Part shown: positions 46,955 to 59,757 of the stretch, piece by piece
Layout: every line of letters begins with the position of its first letter
Numbering within the stretch: position 1 is the stretch's first letter
Program-made: the position numbers and the translations under genes
DNA from: Coleophoma eucalyptorum
Lineage: Eukaryota > Ascomycota > Leotiomycetes > Helotiales > Dermateaceae
Direction: 5' to 3'
DNA length: 64,000 bases
Assembly (NCBI GenBank): GCA_026120035.1
Contig: JALRME010000048.1
Span: forward strand, 124,001-188,000
The notes under the pieces: generated by a model
The model's input: only the letters and a program-made list of their open reading frames with translations
The model's database searches: none
Told to the model about the DNA's origin: nothing

Positions 46955-49900
46955 CTAGCTTAGATATCTTGATATATACAAAGACATAAGGAGTTCGAAG
47001 TGGGGCATCTTTCGGCCTTGTCTGATCCTCCCGCCTGAAGTTATCCTCACAGACTTCACTGCGTTGCGCATACAAAACGGTCTCCTTGAAGAAAAAATCC
47101 ATTGATCTTCTTGTCGTGGCCGCAAATACAATAGATACCTGGGTACTGGTTTGACCTCTTCGAGAACCACCACTTTAAAGTCGGATGTTAGCTTCGAGCG
47201 CAGCGGTCCGGGGATTTCATCTCACCCGTGTAGTTGGTACTTTGTGTCGGTAACATCAGGCTCGACATAATTTGTTAGGTCTAGCTCCGAGGGATATTCG
47301 GAATTCCCGGTGTACTGAACATACCAGCTGAATTGCTTTCAATACCCAGCCAGTTCGAGATGTTGTACTTACAAATACCAACTTGTCGGCATCCATATCA
47401 TATTGGAAGGTATTGCCATATAGTATCAAAGCATCTGGAATTTTTGATAGTATCGATGATGAACTCCATGAAGTTTCAGCGAAGTGATCATCTAAACTCC
47501 CTTCTAATCTGCTCAGATGATCCCACCGCACCGTAAGTTCTAGCCTTGCAAAGATCAGTGAGAGGTTGAGTTAAAGTTGGGGATTTCATACCGTAGAAGA
47601 CGTCCTCTTCTTCATACTGGCCTTCCTTTCTCAAAGATCTCACTTTTCCTGTCATAAAATCTATGCACTCAGAACTCAGTGAGGTGCCTTTAAGCACATC
47701 TAAGAATTTCTTCCAGAACTCGCTAAAGTCCTGAGCTTCATTGATCTCGCGATCGCCCCAGCCAAATTCCTTCGTTAAACCTAGAGGGCTCACGGGTAGG
47801 TGGGAATTGTGAAAACCCTAGAATAATTCGCGGCGCACATTTAATAGTTGCCGGTCTGGATCGTTCTCTGAGCTCAGGACTGCCTACTTAGAATAACACT
47901 GTGGGACCAAGCTTGCTAGAATTCACATACCATTCGGAAAGGCTTCAACATGTACAAAATCTGCAATGCGGAAATAACGTAACCAAGAAAACCTGGGTTG
48001 GTAATTGCTGTATAGCCAGGACCAAGCACATATCTTCTCGCTTCAGGGTTTGCTTGCATCTGAAGTAGTTCAGAGTCGGCAACGGCTTTTTGGAGCCGAT
48101 GAGCGTATATGTCTTCGGCGTCAGGCTTAGAGTCAGAGGAAGGTATTAACTCTAGCGTTGGCTTGTTAAATTCAGGGACTAAATGCTTGGTATCTGGTTG
48201 CGTCAAAACCTGTAGAGTTGAAAGATCTATCCATAGTATCGCAGGGAATGGACCTGTCACCTCAGTACCTGGAGAGATATCAACTCTAGTTGTTTCAATA
48301 GACTTATTAGCCATCAATTGGCTTTTGAAACAGAGAGAATTCTGCATGTGAGTGAGAAACATGGCTCCACTGCCAGTTAGTCTGTATCTAAGATTATCTG
48401 GCTCACTGCATCCTAGATTCTCAAGGGCATGTGTACCTACCGGAATGGCGACATACTCGGATGTTGATCTCATAATCATTACAATGTGGCTATCAACAAA
48501 CCCCAAAACTATATCGCCAGTCTGAGACCCAGCGGGAGCAATTCCAACGACATACCGCACATTGTTAGCGGTGCGTTCATCTATTGGGCGTGCGACGAAT
48601 ACAGATGGATGGTCAACTTTTTGGCAAGACATTTTTCGAAGCTGATTCGTTTGCCGGATAGATGCATAAGCCGAGTATCTGGGCATTGGGTTCACCCCCT
48701 TTAAGTCTGGCTCGATTAAATCACGCCAATATCCTAAATGAGAATATGGTATTTTTCCTTCCAAAATGTCTACTAAGTCGGAAGCCTGGTAATGTTTGGC
48801 CTCATCTGAAGATATAAACCGGTCGTTCACCATGAAGTTACACGCCGATATTGAGACCAGAGTCGAAGGAGTTGGTCCAGAATCACCCATCGGGCACTGA
48901 GATGCAAATCGAAGTTGCTGGTCTTGGTGGACATTGAGCAAACTGTCGTCAGAACGAGGATGATCGCGAAGGAGGCCTTCAAGAAATTCGCTGAGTTTCA
49001 TGAGCTGCGCAGCATGGTGTGCAGAAGAGTCTTTCCTAAACTTCTTATAATAAAACCAGATGACATCCCGATAAATCCGATCCACCGACTTTGAATAATC
49101 AATAACGAGGCCTTGGCCGCCGCAGTCGATCGCAAGACCCAGGAATCCATAAATTTTGTCATGAATCTCCTGGCACAGAGAATTTGAAGTTCTCAAGCAA
49201 TGTCCAAAGAACACAACCTCCTTTCAACCGAGCTTCTTTTTGCTGGTCAATCCGCGCTGGAAGACTGCGCAGGAAGTCATGCTCTCCCGATGAATGGTAC
49301 TGTGGCCAGATATGCTTGCGAGCATTTCGTAGTTCTGAAACGTATTTCCAAGAGATTTTCTGGCGGCCACAGACAATCATAACCCGTGTTGCGAGGCAGA
49401 TTTCTTGCACTATCCACACCCGTTTCCAGTAGCTCTTCTCGCAGAGTTCTTTGACCGCATCCCAGCGTGGATTATTCATGAGCTCTTTTCAGTTTGAAGG
49501 ACTTCCCAGATAAGTGTCTGACAGGAATGAAAATGCCTGTCGGGTATTTGCTGTTTCCGGACCTAACCAGACCAGCACTCTACGCGCGCCACTGAAGATA
49601 TTCGCCATCCGCTGGACTTGATGATTTAGCTCGGCGGTGTCCGACTGGTTGATGCAAATGGCGTCAACCCATAATAATAGTTTGGAAGAAGGTTGTCTCA
49701 AATGCATGAGTGCATCAAAGAGGTTCTTTCTAATCCTGACGTGGGCATTGTTGATGAAGATCGTCTCGGTGGAGGGCGGCAGGCCCCAGGTATAGGAAAG
49801 CGCATCGCATTCAGTGATTGCATCGAAGTCTACACTACGCAGTTTGCAGCAAATTATATCGCCCTCTTCACCGGGTAGGACTTCTAGATGACGGATCTGA

Positions 49901-50046
49901 TCTTTACCTTTGCTAAGCCCTTCGCCTGGATATGCGTTATTCACATCGTGGGAAATGGAAGTTGTCGTTTCGTCCGAACTTAGCGCCTCGGAAGGACCTT
50001 GGACTTGAATGGTTTCCATTTTATCTAATTCAGGCTCAGAATACAT
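46955..50046 (-). pseudogene. HET-domain gene with in-frame stop and frameshifts
   Basis: ATG at 50046 (MYSEPELDK) leads into a clear HET domain: CDALSYTWGLPPSTETI, LLLWVDAICINQSDTAE, RRVLVWLGPETANTR, then TGA at 49489-49491 in frame directly before KELMNNPRWDAVK, then YWKRVWIVQEICLA. Near 49185-49200 the frame slips (expected continuation CQEIHDKIYGFLGLA is one frame over). Another long open stretch follows (47916-49190), a GTATGT intron-like start near 47930, a TAG just before GFHNS near 47820, and further conserved tail pieces (GEINEAQ-like, ILYGNTFQYDMDADKLVF, and VPRYLLYLR near 47120). The lesions are point-like, so decay seems recent. Borders at the 3' end are approximate. Confidence 0.8.
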
Positions 50047-53000
50047 ACAGCTCAAGAATGAAGTATCCCGTGGCGAGGCAGAGAGGGACTGCGTACTTGC
50101 GTGACCTCGATGTCGTCTAGAGCGACGCAGAGTGACCGATCTGCATTAGTAGAGACACTTAGAAAGGTATATTTTGCTGTAGCCTCAAATTCAAATTCCT
50201 GAAGCCAGGTATAAAAGATTGCTACTGTCTTGAAACTATTCAGAGCTACGAAAGGCTTTGAAGGGGCTAAGAAAAGCTGAATCGAAGAAGGAATTCCAAT
50301 GCAAGGAGAGATAGAGTGCAAGATGTTTCAGCTGTCCTCGTGATCCGTCTCGCCTTCAACTTCGATGTGACATTTGTAGCTTTTGACATTCAATGGTCCA
50401 AGACTAGGCAAATCAGATGCGTGGAAAGCGATATCATCAACAACTATTGGATCTTAGACTTCATTTGATTAAAGATAACCGGAAGCACTCTATCTAATCG
50501 CGTTACTCAAGTAACTAATATTAGTTCAACCATTATGCTACTTTAAAACCTTGAGGAGAACTCTTCTACAGCCACTACCAGTATCCAGCAAGGCTGGTTT
50601 GTAGCGCATGACTTAGCTCTTGGTACGGCGGCATTTCATTTGGGGGATTAACAAGGCTTCTTTGAACGGGTTTTCAATTGAGATTTGTACCTGATATGTT
50701 AAGCATCCTAACGATGTCATATAAGTGATGGACGTACCCACACATATTTTAATGTCATACCGGCCCGAAGTAGGTGAGGGATGGCAGAGTCTATAGGTAA
50801 CCGCAGAGCCTCCTACGAAACTTTTCATCCCTTGTTCTAGAATTTCAGTTATTACTAGCTTTTGCCACCCTTGAGAATGAGCACGTAGGTCTTCGTAACA
50901 CCTGTGCTTCGGTGTAATCCTTTAACAAAATACTATAAGGAAATTTTCTATTTTAAAATCTTAGTAAAATATACTATGGTAATATACCTATTCTTGTTCA
51001 AGGTCCCTTTCCCCTAATTAAGTGAAATAAGAGAGGGTGTCAGTATAGCATTCGTATTGAATGAGATTGTGTACCTGATCAATGGAAGCCCTAGACGCTT
51101 GACCAAGGTGAGAAACAGAAGAGGCAGGTTGGTCTACCGAGTCTGTTTCACCGGCGAAGTGTTGTGCATTTCTCATCTTGTGACAATCTAGCTCAGGCTA
51201 AGTTGAATAGCGATGGAATGGAGACTGCTACCCCAAACTGGTCACTGCCCATTCCACTTAGATTTCCTCGAGACCAATGCGGGTCTCTGCCATGTTTCTC
51301 CCAGGGCACATTTAGAAGTCGATCATAGTCCTATATCACCTGGATGAGCTGATCAGAAAGACCCATTTTTAGGCCCCTGATCATTTTCAGAAAACAAAAC
51401 CGGCCTTGTAGATATTTTCTGTCGACTAGATTTTAAACTCAAGGAAAGAAGCCGCCAAATAGCCACACGAGGATGAACCCCACCTTGTCAAGGCTGGCAT
51501 TGTAATCTGACTCTAGTTATGTGTCGTTTAATACAAATAAGAAACCCAGTAAACTCTATGGTTTTCACTCGGAAGTCTCTATTCGCCTGCTTCCAGCCCA
51601 GTATCTTGCGCAGGCGGAACAGTGGAGCAGAATTTTGAGTTTCCGGTAAGCTAGGGGCTCCTTCCAACAAAGGGGAAAGGGTTTTTATTGCTGTCTTGGT
51701 AAGTTTTTGCTGAGCTACAATCGGCTCGGCGAGCAGACCAAGTTGAAGCATCTCATAATGAATTAGAGTGTAGTAGCCCACCAATCATTGTCTGATTCTT
51801 GTAATCCAGCAACTCAGCTTGGCCCTTGGGTTAAATAGATATCGACAAGAATCTTTCTGTATGGCGCAACTGTGTCAATCAAGCTTCGAGTATATATGAA
51901 TGAATATACAGGCTTATCTTTGTATGTTAAGCTCGGCCCTTAGGCCTGAAAGTTGCCTTTCCATGTTGTCGATTTCCCTCTTAGCAAAATAATCTTAAGG
52001 GTTTGGCGAAAGCTCTTCCAGTTTCCATATTATGAACGTTAACATACGACCGGAGGGGATCGCAAAGTGGGTAGACATAAGATCAGGCGTCGAAATCCTT
52101 TGTATACCCTATCGTACTTTTTATACGTAAGTATATAAGAAGACTCAGATCGAACGTAGCTGGAGATATGCTAGAGATGTAGAAGAAATTAAAGTACAGT
52201 ATTATACCTATATCACTTGTAGGCGAGACTCCTAACGTTATTATAACTCTAAGATTGGGTCTGAAATTAGTCAGCTTTTGTGTTCGCTTAGCTAAGACTG
52301 TCTGATGCATAATAGGTGCTATATTTTAATGTCTACGGATACGTAATATCAATGATCAATGGAAGAGACAAATCACCTAACCGTATAAACTATTAACCGA
52401 AAGCTCTTGATTTCTAGAGATAAGAATCAGGATTTCCGGGAAAAGATAGGGAATCTAATCTAAAGGTGGGGAACTCATTTTTTCGGATTACGAGTCTGAT
52501 CAATCTCGGCGATCTCTAAGCCAAGGACCTAATAACAAGCTCCTTGGCAGACAGCCTTCCCTTCTTAATACCCAATCCTGACAAAATTCTCACTGTCATC
52601 AAATACTTCCATGCTCATTTATGGCAATCTTAGATTTGACATTCTGTATCGCTGGTAAGTACGGTACTCGTGATCGGCATAACAAAAATGGTTCCAGTGA
52701 CCTGTTATATCTATTATAACACTACGATATGTCTTTCCTCCATGACTCCATGATCAACATCTAGTTTTATGGTCCATCCATTATTATAAGCATTGCTCTT
52801 CCATTTTTCTATTTTCTAGAATATTAATACTATAGCTATGTTGTCTTTACGAAGTATTTTATACTTGATATTCAGACCAAGCTAGGACTTCGATCGAGTT
52901 GCCTACACCAACAATGATGTTTAAATAGACAATCAAACAAATGGCACACTCCTATTTACTTGAGATTTTACTTGAGATTCTTCTAGATTTATATAATTAC

Positions 53001-53525
53001 GTTATATTCTTAGATGATATAGATCATAGTATAATTCTCATGGCTTGTCGTATGCTAGTACATGACTCAATTATGATGGCTCGGGTAAATCGTGGTGAGT
53101 TCGTTGATTATCTACAATATTCTTCGACGCTAATAGGTTGTATCAAAAATAAGGTTTATCTCTTCTAATTACCGAATCCAACATAGCCAAGATGAACAAA
53201 CATTAAAGCGTTACGCTGCCGAGAAATTTTCCACGCACTAGCTATTTGCCAAGTATTGATAACCCATTCTTGTTAATCAGCATTAGAGAACAAAACCTAT
53301 CATTGCATTGATGTTTATCTTCAGGTGACGCATGACAATTAACCTTTTGTCACCTATTTAACGAATGTGTTCATGTTAATCTTCATATGAGCTATTACTC
53401 CTAGCTTGCTGTTACTCGTTAAACCATCTGTGCATTTTTTTTGTCTCTACATAGGTTGGCTATGTATAAATAACTTCTATATCAGCAGCCATTCAACCAG
53501 ATACAAATATCTGTCAAATAACGCT
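50047..53525. other. Gene-poor, AT-rich region
   Basis: About 3.5 kb without a supported gene. Open frames at 50613-50828, 51488-51784 (minus) and 52941-53168 (plus) have no recognisable domain, start context or splice pattern. The last 120 bp are the permease promoter/leader. The sequence is AT-rich, consistent with decayed repeats. Confidence 0.5.
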
Positions 53526-55339
53526 ATGATTAGCACAGAGAAAAGTGGCGGAATCAGCCCTGTGCTAAGCGGTAGCGAGGGCGAGGTCATCCCTTCAAAC
53601 GGTGAATACGAAACCAAGCGCGGATTGAGCCCTCGCCATGTCCAACTCATGGCTATTGGAGGTTCCATTGGGACAGGTTTATGGGTATGATTGCCTACCC
53701 TTTCCTGCCCATTAACACAAAGATCATCAGCTGAATTCAATGCACAGGTTGGAATAGGAGGAGTTTTAAGCAAGGCCGGGCCATTGTCTCTGATTCTTGG
53801 ATATACGTTCTGGGGTCTGCTTTTCATCTGGCCTCTTAACTTGTGTGTGGCTGAATTATGCGCCTACCTACCAATTCGAGGCTCGATCTTTGAGTTGGCC
53901 TCTCGATTCGTAGACCCTGCTCTGGGATTCGCTATGGGTTGGACCTACTTTTTCGCCGGTGTGATGCTGGTGTGTACGGAATATTCGGCCGTCGCAACGG
54001 TTATGCAGTATTGGAATGCCGATATTAACCCCGCTGCCTGGATCGCCATAGTTATGGTTGCGTGCTTCTTACTGAATGTTGTAGCTGTCAAGTGAGTATA
54101 TTCCTTCCTTTTCACGAGCCCACAACTAAACCTAAAAAGATGGTATGGCGAATCTGAATTTGTAATGGCCTCAACCAAGGTTCTGCTGCTCTTTGGGTTA
54201 TGTTTAATCACCTTGGTTACCATGTGCGGTGGAAACCCTCAAAAGAAAGCATATGGGTTTACCAACTGGGGGAATGGCAATGCAATGCATGCATATTACG
54301 CAAAAGGGGCCACAGGCCGCTTTATTGGATGGTGGGAGGTTGTCATCTATGCAGCTTTCACTATTGCTGGGCCGGACATGATTGCACTCGCGGCAGGCGA
54401 GATTCAAAATCCCCGGCGAACCATCCCTCGCGTTGCTAAGCTGATATTCTACCGTTTGGTTGGTTTCTACGTGATAGGTGTTTTGTGTGTTGGCATTATC
54501 TGCTCATCTCGCGACCCAGGGCTTTTGGGCGCTATTGAGGGCAGCGAACCCGGTGCTGCTGCCTCTCCTTGGGTTGTTGGCATCAAGAATCTTGGAATTT
54601 CCGGTCTTCCAGATTTAATTAATGCCTTGATCTTACTTTCTGGGTGGTCTTGTGGTAATGCTTACCTCTATTCATCGTCCCGGACTTTATATAGCTTAGC
54701 AAAAGGTATGTTTCCCTCTCTACCTCTCATTTTACTTTGAACTAACTAAATATAGATGGCCAAGCACCAAAGATTTTCCTAAAATGCACAAAATCCGGAG
54801 TACCAATTTATGCTGTATCTGCGGTATCACTGATTTCGTGCATCACGTTCTTGGTCTCTGCTGATTCCGCCGTCGAGGTTTTCTTCTGGTTTGTTGATCT
54901 CACCACGACGGCGCTGATCATGACTTACACGATGATGATCATCGCCTTCCTCGGTTTTTATCATGCTCGCCAGTCCCAGGGTATGGACCCCGCTTCCCTC
55001 CCATATCGCGCACCATGGGCTCCATATACTACCTACTTTGCATTGTTGCTTGGCGTTTTGGCAATGATTTTTGTTGGCTACGATGCGTTTGTTCCCTTCG
55101 ACACCCGTAGCTTCGTCACAGCATACTTTGCCTTAGCATTCGGCCCTTTTATGTTTCTATTTTGGAAGATTATTAAGCGCACAAAGTTTGTGCAACCCCG
55201 CGATGCGGACTTGATCAGTGGAAAGAAAGAAGTTGATGATGAGTGTCGCCACTGGGAAGAGGGGGGTATCGAGGAGAATGAGAAGCAGAGATTGGCACAA
55301 ATGAGTTTCACGAAACGCTACTGGGAGCGTATTTGGTAG
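53526..55339 (+). CDS. Amino-acid permease (YAT/APC family)
   Basis: Exons 53526-53684, 53748-54091, 54140-54705 and 54756-55339 give 550 aa; introns of 63, 48 and 50 nt (the last with ACTAAC). ATG at 53526 (MISTEKSGG). Conserved entry RGLSPRHVQLMAIGGSIGTGLWVGIG, then CAYLPIRGSIFELASRFVDP with FAMGWTYFF, KWYGESEF, FTNWGNGNAM, AFTIAGPDMIALAAGEIQNPRR, and APKIFLKCTKSGVP, which together define fungal proton-coupled amino-acid permeases of the Gap1/Dip5 type. About twelve hydrophobic segments; the cytosolic tail ends FTKRYWERIW. Plasma-membrane uptake of amino acids is expected; the specificity cannot be read. The upstream 3.5 kb are gene-poor. Confidence 0.9.
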
Positions 55340-56021
55340 AACGTAATCCTGCCCGACTATGAAACTGTTAGCTTTAATATACCTCTTATATAAACGTCAT
55401 CTGAACTATCTAGAATACAGTCCAAACTCATTTCAGGGGTGAAATGATTTACATTGGCGTACGGGTAGAGGCCGGCGATACTTGAAATTACACGGCCATT
55501 ACTTTCGCTAATAGTGAGTCTGGGTCTGACAGTATTTGGATTATCGTGTTCTACTGTGGAGTTATAGGTCTTTGTTCTTGATCTCAAGGCAGCTCTTGAT
55601 TGGCTATTTTGAATTACGAGAAAAAATTGACACACATAGGTTACTACACCTACAATGCTAGACAGGGCGCCATCTGGTTGTACCAATATTTCTATATCAC
55701 CACACTCCATATGATTTATCTCTAGCGCCGTAAGCACTTCTTGAAATCCGATAGTAGCATAATTCTACTTATTATTTAGCAACCTTCGACCGTTCCGTCG
55801 GGTAAGCTTAAGATTTCTGCTATGCTCAACGAGAAGCTGTTTTTTATATTCAAGGACATCTTGATACACGATAGGGGCAGAAATGCAAAGTTAATTTCAT
55901 AAATATATAAAGACTAACTGATCTGACCGGCCCAAATAACAAGAATCTTCGTATTTCATCGTCAACGACAAAAATTTACAAACGCCAACATGGAAGGCAA
56001 CCAAAGCGCATCTCAAATCAT
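55340..56021. other. Intergenic
   Basis: Convergent 3' flanks of the permease and the surface-protein pseudogene; an open frame at 55357-55737 (minus) has no supporting features. Confidence 0.5.
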
Positions 56022-57334
56022 TCACCTGTGCAGCTTGTGATAGTCTTCGCTCATCGGCGCCCCACTCATATCTACATGCTGCTGTCTAGTAGGCAACTCA
56101 GTCGCATTACTATGGCTACTTGGCGAATGGTGAAATTGCCAAAAAGTCTGTTGGAAGCCAATAATACTCATCTCCGTAACATTGCTCTGTGGTCTTGGGT
56201 TCAGTTCATCTTGAGTTATCGAATTATCGGTACTGAAGCCACTTTGTGGGGACATCGTATACATATGTCTGTCGCCCGCAAGCTCGGGTAAGTTTCCTGT
56301 TTGGAGGAAGGTTGGTGATGCCGTTAGGCGTAATGAAGGCTGGTTATAGGCTGAGAGTTGGTTGCACACGGGCGGTGGAGTATGTGATGACTGTGATAGA
56401 TATCGCTGCGGTTGTGTGTTGTGGTTCACTTCTTGATCTTGGGCCAAGGGTATAGGCTTATCGATGTAGCTGGCGCCCATGGTTGTTTCTTGGATCATTT
56501 GGGGTTTTACAAGGCCTCCTTCAAAGAGTTCTGGGTAGTTGGGATCAGGGAGGGTTTGTAGCTTATAATTTTTAGGTTGTGCTTCCGCTTTATGGAATGC
56601 TATCCCTGACGTCGCTGTTGCTTGGTTATTCTCCTGCATCTTTGCTTTTCGGTTCTTATATAGGCAATAGAAGATAATGGTAGTGATGATTTCAATTGCT
56701 GCTATACTGCCAATAGCACCTCCGACAATAGCTCCTAGATGTGAGCTCTTTGGTGAACTATTCTGACTGATAGGAATGAATGTTGGCGGAGCTATAGTTG
56801 GTACTGGCGTTGATACCGGTATTGTCAAACTTGTAACAACGACAATGGGTGGTGCCGTAGTTGTTATAGTAGGTGCTCCCGTTGTAATGATTGAATTTGT
56901 AACTACTAGAGTGTATGAAAAGAAAACGTCAGGGATAAGAACTGCTGTTGATGAGTATGCATTTGTCGAGCATCCGAAATTGCTATATATATCACCATTG
57001 TTGACGATAAACTCGTAATAGCCACAATATGGAGCTGTATAATCGCTGGAAGAGATTAGTACGTATTTTATTTTTCACGATTTACTTACCAGAATATTTG
57101 ACCAATTGGAGGCATAATATCAGTCTGGGGATAGTCCTAACATTCAGTGACTTGGTAAAATGAAGAACTTGTTAATCCACAAGTTGCGTAGCTATACCCC
57201 GATATAGTGTCAAATAGACACGTTGAACTTCCCGGACAGGCGGGCTGACCGCCTGTGTATATGTTAGTGGCTACCTTAGCAGCCGAGCAATATTTCAGAC
57301 ATACCTCCAAGCAGAGTCCATTCGGAACACACAT
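56022..57334 (-). pseudogene. Truncated cysteine-rich single-pass membrane protein
   Basis: Pieces in order on the minus strand: CVPNGLCLE (57305-57334), an intron of 60 nt, PACPGSSTCLFDTISGYSY ending TEC then an in-frame TAG (57136-57138) before DYPQTDIMPP, an intron of 44 nt (57046-57089), DYTAPYCGYYEF, a Thr/Ser-rich stalk, a transmembrane segment (HLGAIVGGAIGSIAAIEIITTIIFYCLYKN), and a 200-residue cytosolic Pro/Gln/Ser-rich tail. This is the plan of fungal cysteine-rich exodomain membrane receptors or sensors. The signal peptide and the start are absent: upstream of about 57340 the sequence becomes repeat-like. An internal ATG at about 56828 could express only the tail. So the gene is both truncated and interrupted. 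Confidence 0.65.
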
Positions 57335-58209
57335 TTGTATCGAGTCTTGGTTTGATCCTCAGGAGATCATGAAAAATATCCCAAGAAGGTGCTTCTGCAG
57401 GCTTAGCAGGCACTACTAGATACGGATCGCTATTTCCAATTGTTTTAGTACCGGGTTGTCCAATGGTAGGTTGGCTGGATGTAGGTCAGCTATCCCATAG
57501 GGGTAAGCTCACCTGACCTACTTAGCGTACGGTACCACCTCGGCTGTCCTACAAACTCTCCTTTTTATTCTTATCCTATCTTCATTACTATACACACCTT
57601 TCTAACACTATATTTACGCTAATATCGCTACTATGTCTAACATTTGTATCCTCTAACTTCGGTATAATTAGGTTTTTGTCCTAATTTTAGTATTGTAAAG
57701 GGGATATAGCATGGAAAATGGTTTCTTTCTTCTGTTTCTTCTTATCTTTTTTGTGTCCTTTGTACGAGACCTATAGGATTCAGTCAATATAAGGTTATTA
57801 TGCTCCTAAACACCTCTATCCTGCCTTTGATTAAATCTGTCTCCTTACAGAAACCCCTCCGACTTGGGTCATATTCGTTTATGGCTGTTGTTCTATAGTT
57901 ATGTGATATAGGTACTAGACATTGGATTATCTAGTTAGGTGGGTCAAGTTCTTATAGTAGTAGGCCGTCCCCGGCCAGTGTAAACATTTTTATATAATAT
58001 AAGGATATAGGTTAACCAAAGGTAAGATAGAGGTGTTTAGCAGTATAATAACCTTATATTAATCCGAGTGACTATTGTCTAAGTCAAATCCTGTTTTTTA
58101 ACATTGAATTTTGAAAGCAGAAGCTACCGAGCTGAGGTAAGAAGTAGATGCCAAGGAAAAAGTCTGATAGCGGATAATGAGTCTCAAATTATTAAGTCTA
58201 CTACTCTAT
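57335..58209. other. Repeat-rich region replacing the upstream exon
   Basis: Contains a palindromic stretch GTAGGTCAGC/GCTCACCTGACCTAC (about 57481-57521) and an inverted repeat with arms at about 57783-57831 and 58015-58065. No coding region seen. Confidence 0.5.
57783..58065. repeat. Inverted repeat, MITE-like
   Basis: Arms at about 57783-57831 and 58015-58065, about 48 bp each, share AATATAAGGTTATTAT and TAAACACCTCTATC on opposite strands with few mismatches. The 185-bp centre is non-coding. A small non-autonomous element or hairpin. Confidence 0.6.
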
Positions 58210-59757
58210 CTACTTTCTAACAATCCGTTGATGTTCCGGCTCATCTCCGATCTCCTCCATCTTCCGATCCAGCTCCTCTGTCAGCTCAATCACAAGATCA
58301 GCATATTGCGCATTCCCGTATAGATTAACTAGCTCAAGCGGGTCCTTATCACAGTCGAAAAACTCCCACTCTGGCTCCTCTCCTCCTTGTTCCGTTCCAG
58401 GTAATCCAAATCCTTTGTTGTACCAGTAGATCAACTTGTATCGCTGATTCCGGATACCGTAGTGTGCACGTGCGTCATGAATCATGTCTCGATGCATCCA
58501 GTATCGGTGATAAGCCACTTGTGGCCAGTCTGGTGGAGTTGCGCCTTCTAGGAGTTTCGTGAAGGGCCGACCTTGCATGTATGATGGGAGTGGGAGGCCT
58601 GCCAGGTCGAGGAAGGTGGCTGCGAAGTCAACATTGCAGACTATATCATCGCAGATCGTGCCTGGCTTGATGCTCTTGGGATACTTGATGATAAAGGGCA
58701 TTTGGAATGACTCCTCGTACATAAAACGCTTGTCGAACCAGCCGTGGTCACCCAAGAAGAACCCTTGATCAGATGTATAGATGACGACGGTATTTTCTGC
58801 GACTTCCTTTCCTTCTGAGTCGATGTAGTCGAGCATACGTCCTACGTTGTCGTCAATCGACGCTATGGTTCGGAGATATCGCTTCATGTATCGCTGGTAT
58901 TTGAAATGTCGTAGTTGGTCTTGTGTCTGGAATGTGAAGACCTCGCCAGTATCTTTGTCAATGAGGCGCATTTTCGATACATCTTCATGGTAGGGAATTT
59001 TTCGCTGAGAGAATAATGGAAACCCAGGTACAAGCAGTTCACCCACTTCCTTTCCCCCATCTGGCTGCACCAACCCTAAGTCATGGTAAGTCAGATCCGT
59101 GGAGACCTTCATCTTCGCCAACCCAGCAGCAATAGCTCGGTTTTTATAGTCATCGTCGAAGGTCTCGGGGACCTTAACATCTTCTTGGTATAAGTTTTTA
59201 TGTTTTGGGTCGCATTCCCAAGACCGATGGGGCGCCTTGTGATGGCACATGAGGAAAAATGGCTTTTCCTTATCTCGGTTCCGTATCCAGTCGATACTCT
59301 TGTCCGTGATAATATCGGTCGCATAGCCAGGGAAAACTTTGTGCTCGCCCATTTCAATCAATTCTGGGTCGAAGTAGTCTCCTTGTCCAGGCAGCACTGA
59401 CCAGAAGTCAAACCCAGTGGGTTCGTGGTCGCTGCCTTCCCCAAGGTGCCACTTTCCAACCATTGCTGTCTGATAACCTGCCGTTCGTAGGTGCTTTGCT
59501 ACGTTCGGTATGTGCTTGTTAATCTTGCTGTCTAAGGTCACAACCCCATTAACATGATTATGAGTTCCGGTCAGGATACTCGCTCGACTAGGTGTGCAAA
59601 TTGAGTTTGTGACATAGCAGTGGTTGAATCGCATTCCTCCCTCTGCTATCCTATCTAGATTTGGTGTTGAATTGATTCCGTATCCATAGCAGCCAATGGC
59701 TTTACTAGCATGGTCATCAGCCATGATGAAGATAATATTTGGTTGCGTAGGTGCCAT
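58210..59757 (-). CDS. Sulfatase (formylglycine type), intronless
   Basis: Single-exon 515-aa sulfatase. ATG at 59757 (AACATGGC context); the open frame upstream lacks ATG. Metal site Asp at residues 14-15 (NIIFIMADDHASK), the formylglycine motif with Cys54 in SICTPSRASILTG, AMVGKWHLGEGSD, and DQGFFLGDHGWFDK near the active site are all present, so it should be catalytically competent once Cys54 is oxidised. It would release sulfate from a sulfate ester. No signal peptide, so cytosolic action is expected. The ORF has no intron while most neighbours do, and the fold order (FLGDHG, PLPSYMQGRPF) resembles bacterial arylsulfatase-type enzymes, so transfer is possible but not shown. The Zn2Cys6 gene lies upstream on the same strand. 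Confidence 0.88.
   Translation of the reverse strand: MAPTQPNIIFIMADDHASKAIGCYGYGINSTPNLDRIAEGGMRFNHCYVTNSICTPSRASILTGTHNHVNGVVTLDSKINKHIPNVAKHLRTAGYQTAMVGKWHLGEGSDHEPTGFDFWSVLPGQGDYFDPELIEMGEHKVFPGYATDIITDKSIDWIRNRDKEKPFFLMCHHKAPHRSWECDPKHKNLYQEDVKVPETFDDDYKNRAIAAGLAKMKVSTDLTYHDLGLVQPDGGKEVGELLVPGFPLFSQRKIPYHEDVSKMRLIDKDTGEVFTFQTQDQLRHFKYQRYMKRYLRTIASIDDNVGRMLDYIDSEGKEVAENTVVIYTSDQGFFLGDHGWFDKRFMYEESFQMPFIIKYPKSIKPGTICDDIVCNVDFAATFLDLAGLPLPSYMQGRPFTKLLEGATPPDWPQVAYHRYWMHRDMIHDARAHYGIRNQRYKLIYWYNKGFGLPGTEQGGEEPEWEFFDCDKDPLELVNLYGNAQYADLVIELTEELDRKMEEIGDEPEHQRIVRK

Noticed and set aside
47916..49214. A free-standing 432-codon gene
   Set aside because: It is the continuation of the HET pseudogene after the frameshift, not an independent gene.
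50613..50828. Minus-strand frame MKSFVGGSAVTYRL
   Set aside because: Starts well but no homologous pattern and no splice support; AT-rich gene-poor region.
51488..51784. 98-codon minus-strand frame
   Set aside because: No motif or context; in decayed AT-rich sequence.
53477..53827. 116-codon minus-strand open frame
   Set aside because: Antisense to the amino-acid permease start.
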